Below, piece by piece: positions 1-11,061 of a DNA stretch of 64,000 nt; position 1 is the first letter of the stretch; each line of letters starts with the position of its first letter. Under the pieces are notes generated by a model, which searched no databases, was not told where the DNA came from, and saw only the letters and a list, made by a program, of their open reading frames with translations. The DNA lies in NCBI GenBank assembly GCA_964036155.1, contig OZ038423.1, forward strand, positions 33,557,249 through 33,621,248. The letters run 5' to 3'. This DNA is from Diploscapter coronatus. Its lineage: Eukaryota; Nematoda; Chromadorea; Rhabditida; Rhabditidae. A program made the position numbers and the translations under genes.

Positions 1-200
1 TCTAATTCAGCTTATCACATCTAGGATGATCGTCTCAAGTCACGGATTCGATGGATAATCTCAGATGAAAACTCTACGTAAATTCAGCTTATCGAATCTC
101 GTCTTATGGAAGCACTCAGCCAGAGCATTCCATTTCTATTTTGCACTAAAACATTCCTGTAAAATTTACAAACTCATCTGATTCTTTAGCTTTTCTTCAA

Positions 201-1036
201 ATGAGCATGATTTCAGGTAAGCGTGAATTTCCAACCTTTTATAAATCTTCATACAGCGGCGAGTAAACTAGAAATTTCAGCATCCGTACAAAAGCAGCTG
301 AATCAATTAACTCCTGAATATCGCCGCTTGATCATCAACACTTTCCCGGCATTCAACGATAGTTACGGTCGGAATGGAATGTCATTCTTCGCAAGGTATA
401 TTTTTTCAAATTAGAAGTTGTAGAATTATGAAGTTCAGCGCAAGATTATTCTTTTTATGCGAAATTCGGGAGAAATCATAGCAATATAATATCGATTCAA
501 AAATTTATTTAGATATTTCGCCGAATACCCGGATTACAAAAATATATGGCCGAATTTTCGAGGGGTGCAAGACAGCGCGATTGTTTCTTCAGAGCAGCTA
601 CGGAAACATGCGATTAAATTCATGCATGGATTGAAGGTAGTGAGTCTATTGTAAATTATTTTAGGTGTTATAAATCGAATCGTGAAATTGAACTTCCTGG
701 AGAAAAATTCTGAAATCGTCTTCATAGATTTATTTCAAAATTCAGGAAATCGTCGATAACCTGGAATCAGATGAGAGACTCGTGGAAACGACGAAGAAGA
801 TCTGCAAGAAACACGTGACGCTCGGTGTTAATCGGATGCACGTCGAGGTTTCCTGACTTTTTTCTTTAGTTTCTCGATAAAAATTATTTTCCATAAGAAA
901 ATTGCAGCATATGGTCCCAGAACTTCTCGTTTCTCTGAAGCATTGCCTCGGCCCTGCGATTTGTGAGCAGACAGAACTCGCTTGGAAGGCACTGTTCACT
1001 TGCATCAGCACGATTCTGCAGACTAGCACTGCATAG
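201..1036 (+). CDS. Globin, five exons, 161 aa
   Basis: Single-domain haem globin of the nematode glb family; likely cytosolic O2/redox or sensing role (family knowledge). Exons 201-216, 281-395, 513-636, 746-847 and 908-1036 join in frame with GT/AG sites. The product is 161 aa, the usual length of one globin fold. Seen in the translation: Phe59 in WPNF at the expected CD1 position, His76 in LRKHAIKF at distal E7, and His108 in CKKHVTLGV at proximal F8, so the haem pocket looks intact. The 16-nt first exon (MSMIS) is a choice: it has a perfect donor, but the frame also continues upstream from 281. Which C. elegans glb paralogue this matches cannot be told from sequence alone. It lies alone on the + strand at the window edge. 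Confidence 0.85.
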
Positions 1037-1167
1037 CAACACGATATTCGGCACCAGAAAGCTGCCAAAATTGATATTTTCCCATTGCACTTCACTTTTT
1101 ATGCATCAGAGCTGAACGATAAACACCACTTACTGATCAAAATATATTTTCTTTATGTGCAATACGT

Positions 1168-1563
1168 TTATTTGTCATTCGAATTCGCTGAATAATTTTG
1201 ATTGAAAGTCGGTGATGAAGGAAAATCCGATGGTTTGGTTGATGGTGTGCTTGATACCTAGAATTAAAAAATGACATAGCACCATGAGTTCGAATTCTTT
1301 ATATTATTCAAAAATTCATTATCAAGTATGGGTATTCAAAATGAAAGAAACACGATTGAAAGAACGAATCCTGACTCTTCCAAAAATGATTACAAATTTC
1401 ACATACCGTTTGAACGCCGTAGATATTGTTCGGATAGAAATTCAGTGGCATCGAAAATGACGTCAACTTTGAAGGTGACTTTTGAGAGGTGTCGTTAGAT
1501 TGCGACGTATTTGAAGTGGCTTGTGGGTTACTAGACGAATACATTATTGAAAGTGCTGATAAC
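1168..1563 (-). CDS. Hypothetical Ser/Asn-rich short protein (possibly the 3' end of a larger gene)
   Basis: Two exon-like blocks, 1544-1407 (or from a splice acceptor at 1563) and 1257-1168, join in phase 0 with a GTATGT donor and a TTCTAG acceptor. From ATG 1544 this gives about 75 aa, very rich in Ser, Thr, Asn, Gln and Pro, with a less biased middle (FYPNNIYGVQT). No domain is recognised. The acceptor at 1563 could be a trans-splice site, making this a complete short gene, or it could join an unseen upstream exon. The gene is tail-to-tail with the globin. Low-complexity composition makes chance open frames more likely, so confidence is low. Confidence 0.3.
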
Positions 1564-2719
1564 CTGAAGGACAAGAATCGGTATAAAAGCATTAAAATTC
1601 AGATTTTAGATTTTCGGCTGGTTAAATGTGAATGAAAAGTTGTATGACAAAGTCAAATTCTGGGATTCTACTCTGAAAGTATCTGAGACATGGAGACGGT
1701 TAAAAATCTCGATAAAATTTTAGCAAAAAAGCGAGCCATTAACCACAGAAAGCCTAAATTTTCACAACCAAAAACACGTGAAAATACTCGATTGTTAGGG
1801 TTCTGCTCTCTGAATAGGCAGGGAGAAACCTTTCATTTTCTCTGCAATTCACATCTTCCCATTCTATTTCTTACTCTGTATGGGTCTATCACCAAGCAAC
1901 CACCCGAGGGGAATAATCGTGACGCTCAACCAAGTAGAAAACAACTCGAATGACTACGAAACAACATTGACAAGACTTGATTAGTTGTGTGAATTAAAAA
2001 GTCAACGAATTAAAAGATTTTAGATAAGCCTAGGGGACAACTTTCGTCTGACTAAAGTTTTCCCTAGTTCTGGTGCAATGTGAGGTAATCAGTATTATTT
2101 GCATTTCTAAAATATTTGGTGAAAAGCACACATAATCGGTGAATATTTTTTGCAAAGTACTCATTTTCAAGAATGGTTTTATTTCTAAAGGTTCTGATAA
2201 AACGATTCGAGGTAAATTTGTCATGTTTGAGATAAGTGAATTTTGAGATTTTAAGTGAAAGCTGCACGATTTTGTTTGAAAAAAAAAACTTTAATGAAAT
2301 CTATCATCAGAAGCTATGAGAAAATATTGTACATGGATGTTTATGAAGGACAGTAAGTGCACGCTATCATCACATTTTGAGTAATTGGAAAAAAAAATAA
2401 ATTGAGTTAAACCTCATCTAAATTTTTTGAATTGATAATTTTCTTTCGAGGCAAAGGAATCCTTAAAGTTGATTCAATTTTCGGATGAAATGTTGATGAA
2501 AAACGACAATCTGAAAAAGTAGTTGCATCTTTGTATAAGAGATAGAAAAGGGAGACAATTTTCCTATCAAATCCTATCTTATTCATCCATAACAATGGTA
2601 GAATGCACTACTTTTCTAAATTGCATAAAATGTAAAGAAGTGAAATTTTCAAGAATAGTTTCCAAATTCAATTATGTGAAATTCCAAGTGTTTGTGCACC
2701 TGGTCACTTGATTACTTGT
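1564..2719. other. Non-coding interval with one foldback element
   Basis: About 1.15 kb between the short hypothetical gene and the 3' end of sas-4. It is AT-rich and has no convincing exons on either strand. It contains a foldback element at about 2514-2616 and a short fragment near 2030-2080 that resembles the ends of the CAGAYCTAGGG element family. Confidence 0.6.
2514..2616. repeat. Foldback element, copy 1 of the GTTGCATC family
   Basis: The left arm AAAAAGTAGTTGCATC is repeated inverted as GAATGCACTACTTTT at 2601-2615. A related foldback with the same arm core (TAGTTGCATC / GATGCAACTA) lies at 17646-17739 inside a sphingomyelin synthase intron. Both are about 100 bp with no coding capacity, as expected for a small non-autonomous element. 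Confidence 0.5.
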
Positions 2720-5700
2720 TTATTTGATGATGATTCGTTTGCCGTTTGCCTCGATGATTTTCTCGCTGCGATTTCCCGAATCGACCGTCTGCTTCATTGC
2801 AGCTGCAATCCCATTCGCGGTCTGTGTGGGGGTAGAGCTGGTAGTGAACATGATGCATTCGCTCTGCTGACTCTGACCGTCCAGCGAACTGTGGCACAGC
2901 ACGAATTCAGAATCTGACCAGCCAAACTGCAAACAAAATCAAATAAATGTGCTTAACTTTTCATTAATCTAATAATAAAGAAAAAGTTGATTGTTTTGCC
3001 AAGTATTCATAATAATAAAGGCATTAAACTCAGAAAAAAATCGATTTACCTTGTAGACGCGATTTTCCCCGAGCAGTTTGAGATTGACAGTCGGTCGGTT
3101 GTCCACAGTGCTCCTGCGCATCTGCAATAGTCAACATTTTTATGGCTAAGTTTAGATGTGAGAAAATGCATCAATATTCCAAAATCACTGAATTGAACTT
3201 TCTTATAAAATTGTCGATGTGCACTTGGTGCTTCGAATATTGTTAAGTTCAAAATCTCGTTACGATGAATTCCGGATCTCTCCAGGTGCAGTCGTCCAGC
3301 GCGTCGTTCGTCTTCATCGAGCGGTCATTCGCGTAGCGGAACACTTGGTGCAGCTGAAAATCCATTTCTTATCAAAATTTTTAGCATTTTTCAGGAAAAT
3401 GCCTATTCCGAAATTGGAAATATTACAAATTAAACATTTAAGAAATAGTTTTGAATGTCAATTTCTCACCTGATACTGCTGTACGGTGTCACCGAATTTG
3501 GTCATCGTGCGCGCGTATCCAGCGAAGTTGAAGCTGAAAATTTGGAATCATTTCGAATTTTTAGGAAACTCCACTAACATTTCGACTTGTTTCGTCCCAT
3601 TCGGCAGGGTGTCGACCTCCGTTCGCGTGCCTTCCGCGGGGTCGAACACCGACAATTCGCTGTGCGGGCGCCAGATTTCAATCTGCAGAAAGATCGATGA
3701 TAAAAAGTATCCCATCAAAAATGAAGTATTTTACTTTTTGAATATCTTGTGTGAAAAAATTCATTTAGAAAGTGATAAATTACGAAAAAGTAATGATTGT
3801 TTTTTTCCGAAAATGATATTTCAAATTCCCTACCCTTCCACTGTAAAAGAGCCTGATGGATTTTCTCGTGTTATGGATGAAGACCTCGATGTTCTTCGAG
3901 AATTTCGTGAAATACACCTCAAAATAAAGAAAATCCAGATTTTTAGAAAATAAAGTAAAGACCTCGAAGACGTTGACCGCATCGATCCAACGCACGTCGC
4001 CGTTGGAATACTCGAAGAGGAAATCGCCACACGAAAGGGTCACGAAACGGCTCCATTTCCCTAAAATAATAAACTCATTTTTCAAATTCTATAAAAATTC
4101 ATCCTATTTTGAAGGTGAAATAGTGGTGCTAAAATAGAAAAATTTCGTGAAAATTGAATTTATCTTGATTTTAATTTATTTTTCAAGAAATCTTCTAGAA
4201 CTAACCGAGGTGATTCCTGTAGACAGATTCGAGCCCGAGGCGTGTTTTGCGTTCGTCGACTTTTCTCTGAAGCTTTCTTTCGATCATTTTCCAAAACTCG
4301 TCAAATCCCACCATGACCTGCTGCTTCTGATTTTGCTCGTCTTCCCAGCTCACTGATTTGGGTCGATTCGAAGCGACAGACGATGCCGCAGTGTGGTGGT
4401 AGAAACTGAGAAATTTCGCGAATTAAAAAAATCTATTTTCCAAGTCTGAAATCTTTTACCTGGAAGTTTCTGCCATTGCGTTTCCGCTGGATGGATAGAG
4501 CACGTCGTCCGATGAATGTCGAGGAGCCTGAATGGCACAATTCTACACTTTCTTAATTTTGTTGGAAAATAAGAAAAATAGTGAAATTTAATTCTTTTCT
4601 ATCGGAATTTTTAAATTCACGAAAAGAATAATAAAAAAGCTCCTCACATTATGCCTGGCTGATTCCTGCAGAGGTTCACTCCTTCTCCTCATCATCTGCG
4701 ACATCTGCGGCTGCAGTTTTGCCTGTCTGTCAGCAGTGCCAGCCCTCTGCAGTGTGTCTGTCGCCTTTCCTCCCGCACAGATTTGTTCCGCGAATTCCCG
4801 CTGTTGCTGCTCCAGCTTTCGCGTCAATTCATTGATGCGCTTCTGAAGAATTGCAAATTCAGTTTTCATGAAAGTTTCTTTCAAAATAAAATAAGTAACC
4901 AAATTTTCTGATCAAGTAAAAATTGAACAAAAAATTGATAAAAAAAAGCCAAAAAAATTGCTCACCTCCTTCTTGGCGATGACCTCCCTGCCTCTATGCA
5001 GATCAGTGTCCTTCCTGGTCGTCTCGTCCGTCTTCTCCTTCAGCTGCCTCTCCAACGTCGTCACTCGACAGCGCAAATCCGCGTTCTTCGTCTCTGATCG
5101 AGATAGCGAGTTCTTCAGCTCGTCTATCTGAAAGAAAGATTTTCAACATAACAAAATTATGCCTTCTTTGAAAGGTCAATCATTCTTGATCATATAGTGT
5201 TGGTAAAGAAAGAAAAATGGATAAAATTTTCGAAAAGAGCAAAATAAAAGTTTGAGATAAGTTAAAATTTGTTCACCATTTCAGAAAAAATTAATCTTTG
5301 ATAATTTTCTTCTAATTTTAGGAAAAACTAAAGAAAATTCTCACCCTTTGCGCGAGTGCCTTTTCCCGCTCGTTGCCGCCCGCCTCGATGTCCTTGCGGA
5401 ATTTCTCCAGCTGCCGCTTCTCCTTGTCCACTTTTGCCTGAAAATCAACTTTTAAGTTTCATGAAAAATCTTTTTTCAAAATATATAAATAAGAAAAATC
5501 CCAACCTGTTCCTTCTCTTTGACTGCATTCCAGATCTCCTGGTCGTGCTCCAATTTGTGCAGTTTCTCAGCGTAATCGACTTCGAGTTTTCGCTTCACTT
5601 CGAGCAGCTGGAAATTTAACTAATTTTCGGGAATTGTCAGGGAAAGTCATTTTTCGCCAAGTCTTTGTTGAAAAATATTTTAAATTTAAACTGAGCATTT

Positions 5701-8652
5701 CTGTTCGTTTAAAATATGATTGGATCATTCAGAGTTTCTATATTTCAGAGTTTTATGAAGAAAAGGGACGTATCTTCTTCACAAGTGTTCGGCCTGTTTT
5801 CTCGTATGAAAATACAAGGTTTTGTCATTCGTACTTTCTAAAAAACTCGGAAAATCCGACCTGTTTTCCCTTATGATCGAGACTGGATTGCGCGTAGTCG
5901 AGATGAGCGATGGCGTCTCGGAGTTGTCGGAGCAGGTTCTGCTTGACTGTGGGGAACAGGCTTTCCGCGTCTGCGTACGAGAAGTGGGTGGGCAGAGGAG
6001 GCTCGTGAGTGTGGATCGACTGAAAGAACTCATATACCTAGAGAGCGTAAGCGACGTTCCAATTTGCATACGAATCGGTCAAAAATGGTCTCAAAATATT
6101 CGCAGGGATGTAACTAAGATATTGGCGAATTCGAAAAAATTTGGATTAAAAAAATCTAATAAGCTAAAAATTTCTACCTGTGCACTGCTGGGCCTGGGTG
6201 GGAGATGAGCGTTGTTGTGGAGATGTCGCTCGTCGAAGGACTGGTCGATGTTGAAGTGTGGAGGCGGTTGACGGGATGAATTTGAAGATATCTGCTGCTG
6301 CTGCTGGTAATGATGAGAATGGAGAGCTTGCGATAGATGGCTGTCTGCAAATTCACGAAATAAAAAAAAATTATTGTAAAAAAGACGTTTGTAAAGTCGT
6401 GGATTGTTTCTCTAACAACTCTATTTTGCCAAAAAATTAGTTTGCTTTTACAAAGAAACAGTCAAAATTAAAGATTTTACCAGAATGGACCCTGATCGGC
6501 AGACCGAATCGCTGCTGCAGCGACGGAGTGGTCTGGGCGACTCCTGACGCGTAGTGCAGGTCTGATGTCTAAAAATGACCGTTTATTTATCATAAAATGC
6601 CCTTTTCTCCAAATGAAAGATAAAAATTAATTATAATTAGATACAATTTTTGAAATTTCTCGATAAAAAGTCATTTTTTATTGGTAGCGTGGAAAGAGAT
6701 CATCGGAAGCTAAAGCATGCAGGGGAAGCGCTATGACTCTGCCTCTAGTTCTCTTCATTTTACACATTATCTAATCGTAAGATTGGCAGTTTGCTTGCAT
6801 TCTATATGGCCGAATTACTTATTTTTGCGCATTGACGATACCTGAACACCATGAGCCTGGTAGTTGGGATGTCCCCTCGTGGATGACTGACTCGCAGCAG
6901 AGGAGGCTCGTTCGGACGGCGTCAATTCGAAGTGGCTGCTGTGATCGTCGAGCACGGCTCTAGGTGGGTGCGTGTTCAGGTAGTCCTGAATTTTGGAAAT
7001 TCAATATTTAAGGAAAAAAATCAAAAACACAACTTGGTTCACTATTTTCAGAGTTTTGAGCAAGAATTTAGTATTTTCAAGAAATGTATGTTGTAAAAAC
7101 TAATATTTTTACCTGAACGAGCGGCGGCACAGGAACGTCGTCGTTTTGCTGAGTGTGGTTGGTCTCCTCAGTCTCAGCAGTCTGATTGGGATGCGGTGTG
7201 TTCTGCCCCGAGTCGCTGCTCGACTGCATCTGCTCCTGTTGCTGCTTGTCGATGGGCGTCGAGGTGCCGAGTGGCAGAGGAGAGGCAGAGGACGAATTCG
7301 ACCGGTTCGACTCGGTTGCGATCGACTAAAACAATGAAAACTGTCAACTTTTTGAGGTTAAAAGAAATCTCAAAAGAAGTTTTAAAAAAAATTAATAAAA
7401 AAGGAAAATATGTCTCCTGGCTAAGAATATCTAAAATATCATTTTCTTCAAGAAAACAAACTAGAAGAAGGCGCTCACCCTAGCCATTTTGATCCTGTTG
7501 ACTTCCACGGTCTGCCTCTCGACCATCTGATGGCGCTGCTGTTCGGACAGAGTCGGGGAGATCGCGCGCTGCTCGATTTGACGGCTGAAACTTCATTTAA
7601 TTTATTTTTTCAAAATACAATGCCGTACCTGAGCCGTTTCTCGTGCACCATGAAAGACAGGGTATCCGCTGAGAAGGTTGTGCGATCTGGAAAAGATTTA
7701 ATGATTTTTTTAAGCCTTTTCTGAAAGCTCAAGTTTCTTGAATCAAAAGAGTATGCATAAAGAATTAAAAACTGCATGAACTTTCAAAGATGTAATTTCA
7801 AGAAATCATCTTATTTTACGTCGCCTGCAAAGTTATTTAAAAAAAGAAACGCGAAAATTTTCCTACCGAATGAATGCGCCTCGTGTTGAGATTCCTCATG
7901 ATGACTGCTTGGGCTCCTCTCCAACCCGCCTTGGCTTCCAACTCTGCCGTCCTTCTGCACGCCCGACTGGATCGTCGACAGATCTCCCAGTCGCTCCCTT
8001 CTGCCATCACCGTTTGAGGATGTTGAACGGGGAGAGAATTCTGTAAAGAGTTCTTTTTTTCTTCATTTGAAAAGATTTGCAGAATCTGTAACCAAAACAT
8101 ACTGGAAAAGTTGAAAAGTCTATAAAATCTAGAAAGAATTTTTATTACTGTCCTTTCTAAATATGATTTTTAGAATAACTTCCTATCATCACAAACCCGA
8201 TCTTCCAGTGCCGTAGTCGGATGTAGACGTGGGTCGGCTTTCCTGCTGACGAAGCGGCAGATGGAATCCGGTGGGCTGCTTGGCCGACGTCTTCTCCATC
8301 ACTGGGAAACGCATCTGAATATTTCTTTATAAGTTAAAAATCGTTCCTTTTTATCCAGAACTTCCTTATTCGTTTGCTGATAAGTGTCCGCAAAGCACTC
8401 TCAAAACTGGTTGAGAAATTAGAAATTTTCAGAATTTGGTATCACTGTCTTGTGAATTGAATAGGATTTTAGCCAGATTTATCTCCTCTATTATCACTGA
8501 TATCACCTTCTTTATCAATATCTAACCTTGTGTTGGTACTTCTGCATTCCCTGTCCTCTCTTGAGGAATGGCTTCTTGGGCCTGTTCGCAGCAGGGGGTC
8601 CCTCCCCTCTTCTCTCATCGTTGCCTTCCTCTTCACGACTTCCACTGTTCAT
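2720..8652 (-). CDS. sas-4: SAS-4/CPAP (CENPJ)-like centriole assembly protein, 969 aa, 23 exons
   Basis: Centriole and pericentriolar scaffold protein of the SAS-4/CPAP family, needed for centriole duplication (family knowledge). Exons: 8652-8527, 8314-8197, 8040-7867, 7686-7629, 7584-7479, 7325-7113, 6985-6842, 6568-6481, 6344-6178, 6037-5861, 5607-5506, 5437-5345, 5127-4966, 4842-4648, 4527-4460, 4405-4206, 4060-3963, 3917-3834, 3682-3579, 3533-3470, 3353-3264, 3121-3050, 2926-2720; all 22 junctions keep frame. Seen: PFLKRGQGMQKY (residues 28-39), like the conserved N-terminal motif of this family; a Ser/Gln/Pro-rich middle; a coiled coil at about 458-641; and a C-terminal beta-rich region from about 731 with GDFLFEYSNGDVRW, LPNGTK and similar repeats typical of the TCP10/G-box domain. 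C. elegans SAS-4 is shorter (about 800 aa). Start chosen because the acceptor at 8672 has no in-frame partner and precedes ATG 8652 by 20 nt, suggesting trans-splicing. Confidence 0.85.
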
Positions 8653-8743
8653 CCGCTGCTGCTGCTGTTGCACTGAAATAGAGAAATGAGATACATCGAT
8701 CGATAAATTCAGAAATTCAAGAAAACCAACGATTTTGAAAATA

Positions 8744-9247
8744 CACCGCGTTTCCCCGCTAACAGCCTCCATTTCTCTGGCGCTCTAGCCTTTTCACTCG
8801 GTGTTTACGCCTTTTTACACTTGCGCTCATGAATTTCCCTTCATTTTCGAATTTTCTTTATTTTTTCCCGAATTTTGGATAATTTGACTAATTTCTAATC
8901 TTTCTCATGCTTCGATTTCATTCCTACCCAAAATTTTGCTATGCTGCTTGTAATTTGAAATATTTTCAATTTCGTGCATTTTTCAAGAAAACAGCCATGA
9001 AAGCCATTAATTTCATTCACACTAGTTAATTCTTGAATGAAATGCACAAAATTGTGTTGAAAATGAGGATAATTACGAAAAAAATTAGAAGAAAATCGAG
9101 AAAGAGTTCGAAACTGGGCTTGTCGTATGGCGTTTATCCGCAAAATAACGCTCACAACGTTGATGCCCTCCCTCCAAAAAAAACTCTGCGTCCCTACCCC
9201 TTCAACACTACACTCCTTTCCTTGACTGTTAGCGGGGAAACGCGGTG
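8744..9247. mobile_element. 504-bp element with 22-bp perfect terminal inverted repeats and AATA flanks
   Basis: Positions 8744-8765 (beginning CACCGCGTTTCCCCGC) are repeated exactly inverted at 9226-9247. Both ends are flanked by the same four bases, AATA (8740-8743 and 9248-9251), as a target-site duplication would be. The interior is AT-rich with no convincing coding frame, so it looks like a non-autonomous DNA element. It begins only about 70 bp upstream of the presumed sas-4 trans-splice site and so probably lies in the sas-4 promoter or outron. A pair of conserved regulatory sites is an alternative reading. Confidence 0.55.
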
Positions 9248-9251
9248 AATA

Positions 9252-11061
9252 GAAGACGGATGTTCACTCGAAGAAGTGAAGAAAACGTTCAAATTGTTGG
9301 ATCATAAGAGATTGTAAATGCGCAGTGCAGGATTAGACGGGTTTAGACAAAATCGGAAAGAAATTCGGAGTAGAAAATGAAAGAAATCGAGAAAAATTAA
9401 GAATTTTGACAGAAAAGGAAGGAAATGAAAAATCGAGTGCGAATTCAAATGTCCCTTGAGCGCGGATTTGAGCTCGTCGTAAAGTTAGGACAAGTCGAAT
9501 GTCTCGCTGTCGTTGATGATTTTTGCGCGAATTGTGGTGCTTTTTTTCGAAAATTTGTTGAAGATATTCCGGAAAATTGCAACTGGTCATTAGAAATCAA
9601 TTTGCTGTTGATTTCTATTGATCCATACTTATCGAGCGCCAATATGATAAGGGCAAGTTTGTAAACAAGCTTGGCCATTTCATGAGAGCGGGAATGATTT
9701 TGTACCAACCCAATCAAGAGTGACTGGAAATTATTCTGAAAAGTTTTTAGTGTTGAAAAGACAATTTTGAAACCTAAGATTTCAGCATTTTCCATCATAA
9801 ATGAGTGCAAAAATTTGAAATGAAAGAAGGTATTTTTGAAAAAGTTAACATTTTCAAGAGAGCACATGTGTACCGTCTCTAAAAGGAAAAAAATGAAAAT
9901 TTCTTTGGCAAAAATTTGGCTAATGGCGATTTTCAACAAGATCTGGAGGGAATTGTAAACACGGTCAGGGTAAAAACTCGACCCACACAACACATGGTGT
10001 CGTACGCCCGAAAGCGACACTCTAACAAAGGCCCATCAGATATGCGACGAAATGGGGAAAGAGAGTGCTAGTCGAGGAGGGACTGTAAGATGGAGAAACG
10101 AGGAAAATGGGAGGGAAGCAAGCGGAGGCACGCCGCTGCTGCTATGCTGCGACCCAAGGCCCAAGGAAGGGGGGATTGTTCCAAGGAGAGAGAGGGATTA
10201 GACCGATTTCTCATCCCACAATAAATGGGAAAACAACAGACAGGAATGGTCTATTGAATCTGTGCAGCTGCAGCTGTATTTATGCGCAAGACCTTGACGA
10301 GAGGATTACGAACTTGTCGAACTCGAGAAAACTGCATAATTACCGTCGGATCGAGAAAAGGAATAGCTCTTCAAAAAAATATCGAAGTTCAAGGGAAAAA
10401 TAAGAATAATAGCAAATCAAAAAGAATCCAAATTGTTATCAACTGCACAAAAGTTCGAGTAGAATGGAGTCACTTGAAAAATGCTATGAATCTAGAGAAA
10501 TTCGATATTTCGACCCATTAGATTTTCTCGTTGGCGCTCAAAACAGCATCGTTTTCCAGGTATTTTTTAAACATTTTTTCTCCCTCAAAATTATTGAAAT
10601 TTTTTAGAACATTTATTCAAATGGACTTTCCTTCGTCCTGCTCTAAAAGACTTTTCCCGAACATGTCTGATTTCGTCATTCTTTAATCTTGCATAATTTC
10701 TCTATGCACACAGCTCTGCTGTTTTGGGTCTGTTTTGTCCTGCTTTACTATTTCTGCCCTTCACTTTTCACCTATTTCCACCCATTTGTCCGTGGGATTA
10801 CCGCACTCTGTCCTTTTTCACCTATTCTTTCGCCTAACTTTTTCTCCTTCCCATTCACATTTTGTGTATGCACGGTTGACAATTCTGCAATCTCGCTTTT
10901 CGAACTATATCAGCACGGGGCGAAAAGTCGGGAAAGTTTTGGGCCTGGTCGACTTTGAATCATTTCTAATTCAAACAACGCTGACCACTCTGAATTTCTA
11001 GTCGATTTTTCTGCACCATTGCAAATATTCTTTGAGCTATTTCTAGAATTCCATCTTAAAG
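9252..11061. other. Intergenic region between sas-4 and the 11-kb gene
   Basis: About 1.8 kb between two divergently transcribed genes. The longest frame (minus, 10020-9445, 191 codons) has no recognisable domain. Part of it (9735-9445) follows a TTTTCAG acceptor and reads plausibly (NNFQSLLIGLVQNHS), but I cannot assemble a gene around it. Positions 10077-10200 are G-rich. No other structure was found. Confidence 0.5.

Noticed and set aside
3486..3953. 155-codon + strand open frame
   Set aside because: It runs antisense through sas-4 exons 3579-3682 and 3834-3917, which are strongly supported on the minus strand.
9445..10020. 191-codon minus-strand open frame upstream of sas-4
   Set aside because: Longest single frame in the window, but it has no recognisable domain, its first half is Phe-rich AT-type sequence, and I could not place donors to build a gene. 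Part of it after 9735 might be an exon; not enough to call.
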